DNA of 64,000 bases from Armatimonadaceae bacterium (GCA_030447685.1 JAUJOK010000001.1:52020-116019); one strand, 5' to 3'. Counted from the stretch's first letter, positions 25,263 through 34,420 are shown. Made by a program: numbers and translations. Notes: generated by a model from the letters alone, not told the origin.

Positions 25263-26309
25263 TTACTGAACGGCGAGGGGAAGTTCCAGACGCCGCAGCC
25301 CAGGAATAGCCGGGCGAACGTCGCCTGCCGGGCGAACGCCACCGTCAGGAGGCTGGCTTGTGCCATCCCCTGCGGGCCGCAAGAATTTTTCGGAAAAATC
25401 AATTGCATTGTACGAAGACCGCACGAAGGGGCCGGACGCGACGTACAGGAATCCCATCTGCTCGGCGATATGCTTATAGTACTCGAAGCGGGTCGGATGC
25501 AGATACTCCACCACATCCAGATAGCCTTTGCCGGGCTTCAGATACTGCCCTAATGTGACCGCATCCACGCCCGCATCCTTCCAGTCGGAAAGAACCTGAA
25601 CGACCTCGTCTTCAGTCTCCCCCAGCCCCAGCATAATGCCGGACTTGGTATATATTGTTGCATCGATCTCCTTAACCGCCCGCAGAAAATCCATCGAGCG
25701 CGGGTACTTCGCCTGGGGGCGCACCGTACGGTACAGGCGTGGAACGGTTTCCACGTTATGGTTGAAAACATCCGGGTGGGCGCGGCAGACAATCTCAATC
25801 GAGAAGCGCCTGCCCCGAAAATCCGGCGTCAGCACCTCGACGCTGGTCTGGGGAGCCGCTTCCCGCAACGCCTCGATCACACGGGCAAAGTGACTGGCTC
25901 CGCCGTCGGGCAGCTCATCTCTATTGACCGATGTAACCACCACATGCTTCAATTCGAGTTCTTTCGCGGCCAGCGCAACCCGGCGCGGCTCGTCCGGGTC
26001 CAGCGGCAGGCCCCGGCCTGTCTTCACGGCGCAAAAGCGACAGGAGCGCGTACAGGTATCTCCCATCACCATAAAGGTGGCGGTTCCCTTGCTCCAGCAC
26101 TCGCCCAGATTGGGACAGCGCGCCTCCTCACAGACAGTGACCAGACGTTCGCCGCGCATCAATCCTTCGACCCTGCCGATGTCACGCGACCGGGGAACTT
26201 TGATAGTCAGCCATTCGGGTATCCGCCGATGCGGCACGGGCGCTGCTGAAGCCGCTGCTGTTGATGAAGGATCAGAAACGGCAGGAGTGGTATCGGTGGT
26301 GCTGCTCAC
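25263..26309 (-). CDS. lipA: Lipoyl synthase
   Basis: Radical-SAM enzyme that inserts two sulfurs into octanoyl groups to make lipoate. GTG 26309 is preferred over TTG 26354 because a good promoter (26316-26344) puts the transcript start at or next to this codon. With it the protein has 348 residues. The auxiliary cluster cysteines are C60, C65 and C71 (CEEARCPNLGEC), the SAM cluster is C86-x3-C90-x2-C93 (CTRSCRFC), and the RSSY motif near the end supplies the serine ligand. Family members end soon after DFSEKFLRP; the last 35 residues read GGVRPAGDVRPAIPG and derive from a short repeat. No lipB is adjacent. Confidence 0.95.
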   Translation of the reverse strand: MSSTTDTTPAVSDPSSTAAASAAPVPHRRIPEWLTIKVPRSRDIGRVEGLMRGERLVTVCEEARCPNLGECWSKGTATFMVMGDTCTRSCRFCAVKTGRGLPLDPDEPRRVALAAKELELKHVVVTSVNRDELPDGGASHFARVIEALREAAPQTSVEVLTPDFRGRRFSIEIVCRAHPDVFNHNVETVPRLYRTVRPQAKYPRSMDFLRAVKEIDATIYTKSGIMLGLGETEDEVVQVLSDWKDAGVDAVTLGQYLKPGKGYLDVVEYLHPTRFEYYKHIAEQMGFLYVASGPFVRSSYNAIDFSEKFLRPAGDGTSQPPDGGVRPAGDVRPAIPGLRRLELPLAVQ

Positions 26310-26315
26310 GCAATT

Positions 26316-26344
26316 AGTATATCCCTCGCAGCGAACGAAGTCAA
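26316..26344 (-). promoter_or_regulatory. Sigma-70-type promoter of lipA, apparently leaderless
   Basis: On the minus strand, TTGACT (26344-26339), a 17-base spacer and TATACT (26321-26316) form a near-consensus promoter. Only six bases separate the -10 from GTG 26309, so transcription should begin at the start codon itself. Confidence 0.75.
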
Positions 26345-26587
26345 TAAGGAGCAATCAATAGGAAGAATGCCCACCGACCTGGTAAAACTTCTTGCCATAC
26401 AAAGAAAGCGATGGTACACTTACCCAAACCGGTCTACCCACTAAACCAGCGGTTCTAAATTTTCCCTGCATTAATTTGCGGCGCGCGCCGACAATGGGAA
26501 CAACGACGACGACCGCTGCTGCTGTACTTGCGCTGCGCTTGCAGCGCGGGACAGGCTAAATGAACCAGGAAAGGGCTTCTCCTTCTT

Positions 26588-26818
26588 ATGCATCGCCGAA
26601 CCTTGCTGCCGACGTTCTATGACGTGTACCAGTTCCTGCTTGCCGTTATCGGCATGATCGGCGTCTGCCGCCTTTTGTTCGATTTTTCCTGGACCCGTTC
26701 CGTCGGCATCGGCGCAATGTATGTCACCGCTTACTGGCTGGGCATGGGCCTGCACTCGCTGCTTCAACCCCGGCTCCAGAAATGGCTGGGTACCGGCCCC
26801 CGCGCCTCCGAAGATTAA
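26588..26818 (+). CDS. Small two-helix membrane protein of unknown function
   Basis: This encodes 76 residues from ATG 26588. AGGAAAGGG lies 13-21 bases upstream, a distant but plausible binding site. Two hydrophobic helices are visible (about 14-30 and 38-60), with a basic N terminus (HRR) and a charged C terminus (PRLQKW), so a hairpin in the inner membrane is likely. I do not recognise the family. It lies divergent from lipA and 190 bases ahead of the MinD-like gene, with no operon evidence. Codon use is like its neighbours, which favours a real gene, but no conservation could be checked. Confidence 0.5.
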   Translation: MHRRTLLPTFYDVYQFLLAVIGMIGVCRLLFDFSWTRSVGIGAMYVTAYWLGMGLHSLLQPRLQKWLGTGPRASED

Positions 26819-27009
26819 CCTTTTCAAGAGTTCGCGCCATCGGCAATGACGCCGGTGGCTTTTCACGTCGCATCTTCCTAAAGGCTTTTTCGCCTTTCCC
26901 GCAATTTCGACGGACTTATTCCGCCTTGCTCCCTGTGATTATTCGACGCATTCGCCGACAATAGGTTCAGAAATCACATTAATAAGGTTTGATTTTGCCG
27001 GGAGGCGTT

Positions 27010-28044
27010 ATGTCCGTCATACCAACCGTTTCTGTTACCGACCCCCGCTCCCCCGTGTCGCTGTCCAAAGCGGCGCAGACAGCGGCGGCAGGGGGCTTGC
27101 CGGGGACACTGCCCGCTGGGGCTGCTCCCAAACAGGCACGCACCATTGCCGTGACCGGAGGCAAAGGCGGCGTTGGAAAAAGCAACTTCGCCGTCGCGCT
27201 CGCACTATGCGCCGCTCGCGCCGGGCAGCGGGTCGTCATTCTGGATGCCGACTTTGGCCTTGCTAAACTGCACGTTCTGCTGGGCCTGACGCCGCACGCC
27301 GACCTGAGCGGTGTGCTCAGCGGCGAAGTGCAGCTTGCCGATACCCTTCTTTACGGCCCCGAACAGATCCGGATTCTGCCGGGCGCATCGGGTCTGACCG
27401 AGCTGGCGAACCTGCGCGCGGACCAGCGTCAGAAGATTCTGGCGGGCCTCAGCCAGATTTCCCAGGAGTTCGACCTGCTGATTCTGGATACCGGCGCGGG
27501 AATCAACGAAAATGTGCTGACTTTCGTGACCGCCGCCGATGAGGCCATCGTGGTGACGACCCCGGAGCCGACGGCGCTCGCGGATGCCTATAGCCTCATT
27601 AAAGTCGCCTACAACCAGCGCAATGATCTGCCCTTCCATCTGATCGTCAATAACGCCACCTCCCCGGCGGAGGCGGACGCGGCGGCGCGGCGGATCCAGG
27701 AGGTCGCGCAGCACTTTCTGCAAGCGCCGATTGCGTATGCGGGAACGGTGCCCAGCGATCCGTCGATTGGCAAGGCGGTGCGGGCACGGCAGGCGTTTCT
27801 GCTGCATTCGCCGGATGCTCCCGCCGCGCAGGCGTTCCCGGCCATCGCCGCCAAGATTCTGAGACTGGGGGCGAAACCGGCAGATGCCGGGCCGGCAAAC
27901 TCCGCTCGCAGCACGCGCTACCCGGCGGCCCCGCGCGAACGGACACTGGTAATGCCCGCACCCAAGAATATTCCGCTGACCGAGGCAGAAGCGCCGACCT
28001 TCGTGCAGCGCCTCGCAACTATATTCGGGCTGGGCCGCCGGTAG
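27010..28044 (+). CDS. MinD/FlhG-like P-loop ATPase
   Basis: This encodes 344 residues from ATG 27010, preceded by GGGAGG. A 45-residue Ala/Pro-rich N-terminal stretch leads into the deviant Walker A GGKGGVGKSN, then ILDADFGLAKLHVLLG (switch I), LLILDTGAG (Walker B) and EPTALADAYSLIKV, the set typical of the FlhG/YlxH branch. In flagellated bacteria FlhG sets flagellar number; no flagellar gene is in the window, so it could equally position another envelope machine such as pili. The C-terminal 60 residues carry a Pro-rich linker and the helix TFVQRLATIFGLGRR, possibly a membrane-targeting amphipathic helix. It converges on radA with a 14-base gap. Confidence 0.85.
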   Translation: MSVIPTVSVTDPRSPVSLSKAAQTAAAGGLPGTLPAGAAPKQARTIAVTGGKGGVGKSNFAVALALCAARAGQRVVILDADFGLAKLHVLLGLTPHADLSGVLSGEVQLADTLLYGPEQIRILPGASGLTELANLRADQRQKILAGLSQISQEFDLLILDTGAGINENVLTFVTAADEAIVVTTPEPTALADAYSLIKVAYNQRNDLPFHLIVNNATSPAEADAAARRIQEVAQHFLQAPIAYAGTVPSDPSIGKAVRARQAFLLHSPDAPAAQAFPAIAAKILRLGAKPADAGPANSARSTRYPAAPRERTLVMPAPKNIPLTEAEAPTFVQRLATIFGLGRR

Positions 28045-28058
28045 CGCACGCGGTGGCG

Positions 28059-29496
28059 TTATGCGCCGCCGGGGGGCGTAATCAGCGCCCGGTCCACGGC
28101 GGCGCGCAGGCTTTGCACCCCGGAAATGTTCAGGCCGTGACCTTTGGCGTCTCGGCCCTCGGCCTTTTTCTCGAATCATCGCCCCGGTAAAGCCGAGACG
28201 TCCCGCTTCCCGCAACCGCTTGTCGATCTGAGCACAACCGCGCACCTCGCCCGCAAGTCCGATCTCGCCCAGAAAAACGGCCTGCGGGTCTACGGGCATC
28301 TCTTTGAAGCTGGAGGCGACGGCAAGCGCAATCGCCAGATCGACCGCAGGCTCCTCCACGCGCACCCCACCCGCCACGTTCACATACACGTCCTGGTTCG
28401 CCAGGCTCATGCCGACCCGCTTTTCCAGAACCGCCAGTATCAGATTCACCCGCTCGCGCGAAACGCCGCTCGCCATGCGGCGCGGTGAGGTCAGGTAGCT
28501 GGGCGCGACCAGCGCCTGAATCTCAACTAAAAGCGGGCGCGTTCCTTCAATGGTGGCGGTGACGGTGGAACCCGCGCCGTGCTCGGGCCGCTCGGCAAGA
28601 AAAACCTCGGACGGGTTCTCGACGCCCGCCAGTCCCTCCTCGCGCATCTCGAAGATTCCCAGCTCATCGGTGGAGCCGAAACGGTTCTTGACGGCGCGCA
28701 GGATACGGTAGGTCAGGTGGCGGTCGCCCTCGAAATACAGCACCGTGTCCACCATGTGCTCCAGCACGCGCGGCCCGGCAATCGCGCCCTCTTTGGTGAC
28801 ATGGCCGACCAGAAAGACGGGAACGCGCTGGCCCTTGGCAATGGCCGCGAGCGCTGCCGTCGCCGCGCGCACCTGGGAAACCGTTCCCGGCGCGGATTCC
28901 ACATCGGGACTTTGCATGGTCTGGATAGAGTCGATAATCAGGTATTTGGGCCGAATCTGACTGACGTAGTTGGCGACCGCCGCGACATCCGTTTCGGATG
29001 CCAGAAGCAGGTTCTCATGGTCGGCCCCCAGGCGCGTCGCGCGCAGCTTTATCTGCTCCGCGCTCTCCTCACCGGACACATACAGCGTCGGGCCGTGGCC
29101 GCGCGCCACATTGCCTGCCACCTGCGTCAGCAGGGTGGACTTTCCGATACCGGGGTCGCCGCCGATCAGCACCAGCGAGCCGGGCACCACGCCGCCGCCC
29201 AGTACCCGGTCAAACTCGCCGATAAAGGTGGTGGAGCGGTCGCGAATGTCGGCTTCGATCTCAGTGATGGGCCGGGGGCCGCTCCGCGCCGCGCCCATAT
29301 AGGAGAGACCGCCACCCGCCCCGTCCGGGAGCGCGCCGCCGCTGCGCGCCAGCGATTGGGCGAGGCTGGTCGGCGCGGCGCGCTGCACCTCTTCCACCAG
29401 CGAGTTCCACTCCCCGCACTCCGGGCAGCGTCCCATCCATTTCGGCGTCGCACTGCCGCACGCCTGACACACAAACCGCGTCGTCGTCTTCGCCAT
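28059..29496 (-). pseudogene. radA: DNA repair protein RadA/Sms, with a frameshift near the 3' end
   Basis: RecA-like ATPase acting on recombination intermediates. From ATG 29496 the protein shows the zinc finger CQACG...CPECG, Walker A GGDPGIGKST, the RadA motif KNRFGSTDELG and the Lon-like C domain (GLAGEVRGCAQIDKRLREAG). At MIREK the frame breaks in a run of five A (plus-strand T at 28165-28169). Removing one base restores AEGRDAKGHGLNISGVQSL and a normal stop at 28059-28061; without repair translation runs on antisense to the neighbouring gene for hundreds of codons. The span is one base over a multiple of three. It is either a homopolymer error or a genuine late frameshift; over 90% of the protein is intact. 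Confidence 0.85.
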
Positions 29497-29589
29497 TCCC
29501 GTTCGCCCTTTCACCACGCCACGCTCTTAAATACTGACGTTATTGTATCGCGATTGTCAACAGGTGTCAAACATTTGTTTGAACTCCAG

Positions 29590-29865
29590 TTATCGCTTGT
29601 GCGACGGCTGCCTGTAGAAGAGAGCGTTGATCTCGATGAAGTGCGCCCACGGTTCCGGCACCTCATCGTCCGCGAAAATAGCATCTACCGGGCATTCCGA
29701 TTCGCACAGCCCACAGTCAATACAGGGGTAAGGATCGACGAAAAGCTGGTCGTAGATTTTGCCGTCCTTTTCCACGATGCCTTCGTGGATGCAGTCCACC
29801 GGGCAGACAGTGGCGCAGGATTTATCCTTGCAGCCGATACAGGGTTCCGTGATAATGTAAGCCAT
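29590..29865 (-). CDS. Two-cluster bacterial ferredoxin
   Basis: A 91-residue electron carrier from ATG 29865 with AAGGA upstream. The first cluster motif is CIGCKDKSCATVCPVDC and the second is CIDCGLCESECPVDAI, so eight or nine cysteines are available. The layout resembles the Thermus/Mycobacterium 7Fe ferredoxins, but with a cysteine at the position that is often absent in 3Fe clusters, so two 4Fe-4S clusters are possible. The C-terminal helix (WAHFIEINALFY) matches that group. It is divergent from the broken Crp/Fnr gene 110 bases away. The partner enzyme is not evident from the neighbours. Confidence 0.9.
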   Translation of the reverse strand: MAYIITEPCIGCKDKSCATVCPVDCIHEGIVEKDGKIYDQLFVDPYPCIDCGLCESECPVDAIFADDEVPEPWAHFIEINALFYRQPSHKR

Positions 29866-29975
29866 GAGCAGTTTTTCCTTCCGCGAGCGTCCGTTGATAT
29901 GGCACGAGAACGTTCACGGCTGCACGATACCGCGCTGCCTGATGACCACGCGATGACTTTTGTCACGGAGCTGCT

Positions 29976-30644
29976 ATGTCCATGAACCGCTTGGAAGCGC
30001 TCGGGCGCGTCCTGTTTCTTAAAGGGTTATCGGACGCCCTCATTACCGAAATCGCCGCATCCGGGGAAGAAAAACGCCTGAGCCGGGGAGAGCTGCTTTT
30101 CGCAGAGAACGAGCGGTGTATCGGCCTGCTGGTGGTTTTGGCGGGCGGGGTGAAACTGTACAAGCTGGATAATCGAGGCCGGGAACTGACACTGGGCATG
30201 GAAGGGCCGGGCGGCAGCGTCGCCGAACTGCCCCTTTTCGACGGCGGAAACTACCCGTCGCGCGGAAGCGTCCTTTGATGATACCGTTGTTTACGTGGTT
30301 CGCCGCGATTCCAGATTATCATGAACCGGCACCCGCAAATCGCCCAGCAGGCGGTCGCGCGCGCTGGCGATACGGATGCGCAATGATGGAGATGCTGAAA
30401 GCCCAGACGCTTCACTCTGTGCCTACGCCTGGCGGATTATCTGCTGCAAAAGGCGAGCGACGAAGTGACGTTCACTTTGCGGGAAACCAACGAAGCCATC
30501 GCCGGGCAGGTCGGTACGGTGCGGGAAGTCATTTCCCGCACGCTGCACAGTCTGGAGGATGCCGGAGCCATCACCCGGCGCGGACGCTCGATCACGATTC
30601 TAAATCGCAGCGTTCTGCGCCGAATGGCGGGTTATGAGGACTGA
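29976..30644 (+). pseudogene. Crp/Fnr-family regulator broken by at least five frameshifts
   Basis: The N-terminal 95 codons read well as a cNMP-binding domain (FLKGLSDALITEIA, LSRGELLFAENE, GGSVAELPLFDGGNYP) with GGAG before ATG 29976. After about 30258 the homologous sequence hops frames near 30260, 30318, 30359, 30382 and 30423. The pieces SFDDTVVYVVRRDSRL, MNRHPQIAQQAV, ALAIRMRN, MMEMLKAQTLHSV and RLADYLLQKASDEV occur in the right order. The helix-turn-helix (TNEAIAGQVGTVREVISRTL) and the end at TGA 30642-30644 are intact. As written only a 100-residue sensor fragment could be made. Five indels in 170 bases argue for a decayed gene or a badly read patch. Confidence 0.85.
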
Positions 30645-30668
30645 GCGCAGACAGCCAATCGCGGTGTC

Positions 30669-32333
30669 TTACCGGAGCGCGGCAAGGAGCAGGCAGGCGT
30701 CGTCGCGCAAAGAGCCGCCGCCAAAGGCGTAGGTATCGTCAAGGATCGCCTGCCCCATAGCGCGCAGCGCCTTCGCCTCCCGCGCCTTCTCCACCAGCCG
30801 AATCATGCCCTCATAGCCCAGGAACTCCCGGCCCTGCCGCGCCTCGGTGATACCGTCCGTTATCATCAGGAGAGTATCACCAGGCGCGAGATGCGTTCTG
30901 AAAATCGGGTACTCCTGCCGTGGCTCGAAACCCACAACCGGGCCGCCTTCCGTGATAGCCTCTATCACGCCGTCGCTTCGGACAATCAGCGGCGGCTCAC
31001 TCCCGGCGGAGACGAACATCGCCTGCCCGTTCGCGGCATCCACCACGGCGAGGCAGAGGACGGTAAACGCTTCCTCGGCTGTCTCATCCAGACTCTGCGC
31101 CGCGCAGACAAAGTCATTCAGGCGTGCGACGGCGCGCGACGGATGAGGATATTCGCGCAGGAAGGCACGTAGCGCGTAGCGTATCTCGGCGGTGCGGGTG
31201 GCGGCGGAAAGCCCCTTGCCGGACGCATCGCCGACAACCAGCGCCACCTTTCCATCGGCCAGCAGGAAGGCGTCGTGGAAGTCCCCGCCGACCTGAGCCT
31301 CGGCCAGAGCCGCCTGATACAGCGTAACCACACGCAGACCGGGGAAGGTGTCCTCAGGAATGGTCGGCAGCAGGGCAAGCTGAAGCGTCTCGGCGATATG
31401 GTGCTCCCGCTCCAGGTCGGCCTTTAGCTGCATTTCCGCCTGCTTGCGGGTGGAAATGTCAATGACAGTCACCACAGCGCCTTTGATGCCGTCCCCGTCG
31501 CGGATAGGATACGCGGAGTATTCGGCGGCGAACGAGGAGCCGTCGCGCCGCCACATCACTTCGTCATCTACCCGACAGCCTTGCCCGGTGCGGAAAACGC
31601 GGTAGATGGGGCACTCCTCCTCGGGATCGAAGGAGCCGTCCAGGCGTGTCTGGTGACAAAGCGGATGTAAATTTTTTCCGATCAGCTCCCCCGGCAGGTA
31701 CCCTAATAACTCTGCAGCCTTCCGGTTGACAAAGGTGCAGTTTCCGTCGCGGTCAATGCCGAAGATACCTTCGCCGGTGGATTCGAGCAGCGTAGCCATC
31801 TCCTCGGCCTGGCGGCGGGCCGCCTGCGCCGCCAGCCGAAGCTCTATCTCCGTCATTACCGAAGCGGCGAGGTCACGCAGAATGCATAGCTCCTCGTCCG
31901 CCCAGTCATGCGGGTGACTGTCGATGGCGCAGAAAGCGCCCAGCACATGCCCCTCCAGGGTAAGCAGAGGAACCCCCGCATAGGCTATCACACCCAGTTC
32001 GTCAATCGCGCGATTCTCCCCCACCAGCGGATGCACCCGCGCATCCGTCACCACGAGCGGCCCGGCAGTGGCGACGACATACTGGCAGAACGAATGCGCG
32101 AGCGATGTTTGAGAGGCGGACGCCCAGGGTTCCGGCAGCCCGATGTGGCTTTTGAAGAACTGCCGGTCTTCGTCCACCAGAGAAATCAGAACGATAGGCA
32201 CCTTCAGCAGGCGAACGGCCAGACGGGCAAGCCGGTCGAAGGCCTCCTCGGGACTGCTGTCGAGAAGGCCGGTACGCTTAAGGGTGGCCAGCCTATCAGG
32301 CGATTCCACCCCGTACAGGGGATGTTCGGTCAT
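30669..32333 (-). CDS. GAF-PAS-PP2C (RsbU/SpoIIE-type) serine phosphatase
   Basis: A 554-residue signalling protein. Residues about 20-165 form a GAF domain (DRLARLAVRLLKVPIVLISLVDEDRQFF), 175-300 a PAS domain (LLESTGEGIFGIDRDGNCTF and its PAC tail), and 325-550 a PP2C-like SpoIIE phosphatase with QVGGDFHDAF, VVGDASGKGL and SLRDDACLL supplying the metal-binding aspartates. Such proteins dephosphorylate anti-sigma antagonists in partner-switching stress pathways. No RsbV or RsbW homologue is in the window, so its target is elsewhere. It converges with the broken Crp/Fnr gene and is transcribed in the same direction as, and 47 bases after, the thioredoxin-NHL gene. Confidence 0.9.
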   Translation of the reverse strand: MTEHPLYGVESPDRLATLKRTGLLDSSPEEAFDRLARLAVRLLKVPIVLISLVDEDRQFFKSHIGLPEPWASASQTSLAHSFCQYVVATAGPLVVTDARVHPLVGENRAIDELGVIAYAGVPLLTLEGHVLGAFCAIDSHPHDWADEELCILRDLAASVMTEIELRLAAQAARRQAEEMATLLESTGEGIFGIDRDGNCTFVNRKAAELLGYLPGELIGKNLHPLCHQTRLDGSFDPEEECPIYRVFRTGQGCRVDDEVMWRRDGSSFAAEYSAYPIRDGDGIKGAVVTVIDISTRKQAEMQLKADLEREHHIAETLQLALLPTIPEDTFPGLRVVTLYQAALAEAQVGGDFHDAFLLADGKVALVVGDASGKGLSAATRTAEIRYALRAFLREYPHPSRAVARLNDFVCAAQSLDETAEEAFTVLCLAVVDAANGQAMFVSAGSEPPLIVRSDGVIEAITEGGPVVGFEPRQEYPIFRTHLAPGDTLLMITDGITEARQGREFLGYEGMIRLVEKAREAKALRAMGQAILDDTYAFGGGSLRDDACLLLAALR

Positions 32334-32380
32334 GATGGACTTGTTTTACCACGAATTCCGCTGCGAGGTCGCTACGTCGG

Positions 32381-34420
32381 TTATTTTTCCAGCACCGTGC
32401 GAAGCGTCAGCGACCGTCCGCCGCCTTTGGCCACGGTGAACGGAGCGCGGAAGCGCAGCGACTTCAGCTTACACACGCCCTGCGTGTCCGAGCAGTAGAA
32501 GATAGACGCAGACGCCACCGCCACGCCGCTGGTGCCCGCTTTGCCGCTGGAAAGTGGAAGACGCAGCGGCAGTGTGAACTCCGCCGTCGGTACCACGGTT
32601 TTGCCCAGAACCACGCCGCCGCCCTCAATACGCGCCTCAAACCGCTGGGACGAGCCGGGGTTCAGCTTGTGTCCCGGCGGCAGCGCCACATCCAACACCA
32701 GTTCGCCGCGCGTGTCCGGCGCAAGCTGCACCGGCGGCAGTGTAATCGTATTGTCGTTCGCGGCAGAAGCGACGGGACGCAGGGGCCGTGCCGGTTCGGC
32801 GGGAAGCGCAGCAGGCACGTTCTTCAGGGGCAGCGTTGAAACCGCCTTTGTCGCCAGATCGACGACCCGAATGCGATGGTTGTTGGTGTCGGCCACATAC
32901 AGTCTGCCGTTCGCCAGGCTTAAGCCGCCCGGTTCGTAGAAAAGCGCCTGCGGTCCTTTGCTCCCGCCGCCCACGAACGTGTGCGTGCGTCCGGTCGCCG
33001 GGTTGAGCGTCTTAATCTTATGGTTATACGTATCGGCGACATAGAGTACCCCGTCCGCGTAAACAACGGCGAGCGGGTGCTGGAAACGCGCCGTCGCTCC
33101 CGGCCCGTCTTTGTCCCCGAAGTCGAACAGATCGCCGCCCGCCAGTGTCCGCACGTTTTTTCCAAAGCCCGGCAGATCGACGGCGCGTATCGCGCTGATC
33201 TCACTGTCGGCTACAAATATTCGTTTGCCATCGGTCGCAAGCCCCGACGGCTGCGCGAAAGCGGCGGCGGTAAGCGGCCCATCCGTGCGCGCCTCACGAC
33301 CTGACCCGGCATAAGGGGTTACCCGCTGCGTCTTCAAATCCATCACCCATATCTGGTGGGGACCGGCCATCGCTATGTATAACTCTTCGCCGATTATATG
33401 AACATCCCAGGGTGAAGCCAGTGACGCCGCCGTCACCAGGCCGCCCCGGCTGCCCCACGGAGCCTGGTGTCCCGTCCCGGCCAGCGTTGTTACCGTCCCC
33501 TTTTTCAGATCGAGCGCGCGGAGTAAATGGTTGTTTGTATCCGCTACATACAGTGTCATTTCTCCGCCTGGTGAGCGGCGCAACGCCATGCCCTGCGGGT
33601 TACGAAACGTCGCCTCATCGAACGCGCCGTCTTTCCGCCCGGCCACGCCCGTCCCGGCCACCGCTTCCACATTTCCGCTCAAATCAGTGATGACGATGCG
33701 GTTGTGGTTCGAGTCGGCGATAAAGAGACGCTTCCCTTCCGCGTCGGCCAGCACCTTGCCGGGATACCAGAGCGGCGTCGTCGGAACTTTGGCGGCTTCC
33801 AGGGCGAAGCGCGCCGGGGTGGTATCGAGTTTGCCTGCCGCCTTGAACTGGGTCGCCACGCGCCCGATAGTCTTATCCAGAAGGTCGTAATTACCCTCGC
33901 CGGCCACCGATCCCACCACCCGGCCCGCCGGATCGATCACCACCAGCGTCGGCCAGGCATTTACGCCGTAGGCTTCCCAGACTTTCATGCCCACGTCGTT
34001 CAATACCGGATGCTCGATGTTGTAGCGGAGCAGCGCGTTACGAATGTTCTGCGTCTCATCCTCATTGCTGAACTTGGCCGAATGGACGCTGATAACGACC
34101 AGTTCTTTGGCGTACTTGCGCTCCAGGTTCTTCAGGTCGGGCAGAATGTGCATGCAGTTGATGCAGCCATAGGTCCAGAAGTCCAGCAGCACGACCTTGC
34201 CGCGCAGCGCGCGCAGTGAAAGCGGCTTCTCGGTGTTCAGCCAGGCGGCGCTGGCGGGAAATTCCGGCGCGACCGGCCCTTCCGCCACTGCCTGCGCGAC
34301 ACCGGATACCGGCCTCAGTGCGCCACGTGGAGCCGCAAAGCTGACGACCATGAAGACAACGGCGATAGCTGCCAGGATGAACGCAGCGGGACGATAACGG
34401 CTGAAGAATGACAGTTTCAT
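32381..34420 (-). CDS. Thioredoxin-fold / NHL-repeat envelope protein (NHLRC2-like)
   Basis: This encodes 679 residues from ATG 34420; a CGGA site precedes it, and longer in-frame starts cover low-complexity sequence in the divergent promoter region. An N-terminal hydrophobic segment (11-30) is a signal or anchor. Residues 55-195 are a TlpA-like thioredoxin domain with active site C86-I-N-C89. Residues 210-560 hold NHL propeller repeats (YVADTNNHLLRALDL, FVADSEISAIRAVDL, YVADTYNHKIKTLNP). The C-terminal 110 residues are a beta domain with FYCSDTQGVCKLKSL, as in NHLRC2. Exported disulfide exchange is likely; the partner is unknown. The CxxC here is CINC rather than the CCxC or CPHC of oxidases. 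Confidence 0.88.
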   Translation of the reverse strand: MKLSFFSRYRPAAFILAAIAVVFMVVSFAAPRGALRPVSGVAQAVAEGPVAPEFPASAAWLNTEKPLSLRALRGKVVLLDFWTYGCINCMHILPDLKNLERKYAKELVVISVHSAKFSNEDETQNIRNALLRYNIEHPVLNDVGMKVWEAYGVNAWPTLVVIDPAGRVVGSVAGEGNYDLLDKTIGRVATQFKAAGKLDTTPARFALEAAKVPTTPLWYPGKVLADAEGKRLFIADSNHNRIVITDLSGNVEAVAGTGVAGRKDGAFDEATFRNPQGMALRRSPGGEMTLYVADTNNHLLRALDLKKGTVTTLAGTGHQAPWGSRGGLVTAASLASPWDVHIIGEELYIAMAGPHQIWVMDLKTQRVTPYAGSGREARTDGPLTAAAFAQPSGLATDGKRIFVADSEISAIRAVDLPGFGKNVRTLAGGDLFDFGDKDGPGATARFQHPLAVVYADGVLYVADTYNHKIKTLNPATGRTHTFVGGGSKGPQALFYEPGGLSLANGRLYVADTNNHRIRVVDLATKAVSTLPLKNVPAALPAEPARPLRPVASAANDNTITLPPVQLAPDTRGELVLDVALPPGHKLNPGSSQRFEARIEGGGVVLGKTVVPTAEFTLPLRLPLSSGKAGTSGVAVASASIFYCSDTQGVCKLKSLRFRAPFTVAKGGGRSLTLRTVLEK

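Noticed and set aside
20620..25553. Many long open frames on the plus strand opposite tamB and lipA
   Set aside because: They are shadows of a GC-rich coding strand: no ribosome sites, no recognisable domains, and the minus strand holds continuous family matches.
26471..26866. Minus-strand frame of 131 codons opposite the small membrane protein
   Set aside because: It has no ribosome site and is low-complexity at its end; the plus-strand frame gives a credible two-helix protein with a plausible start.
27205..28058. Apparent extension of the radA frame antisense to the MinD-like gene
   Set aside because: It arises from the single-base frameshift in radA. The extended part has no protein-like motifs, while the plus strand there encodes an intact ATPase.
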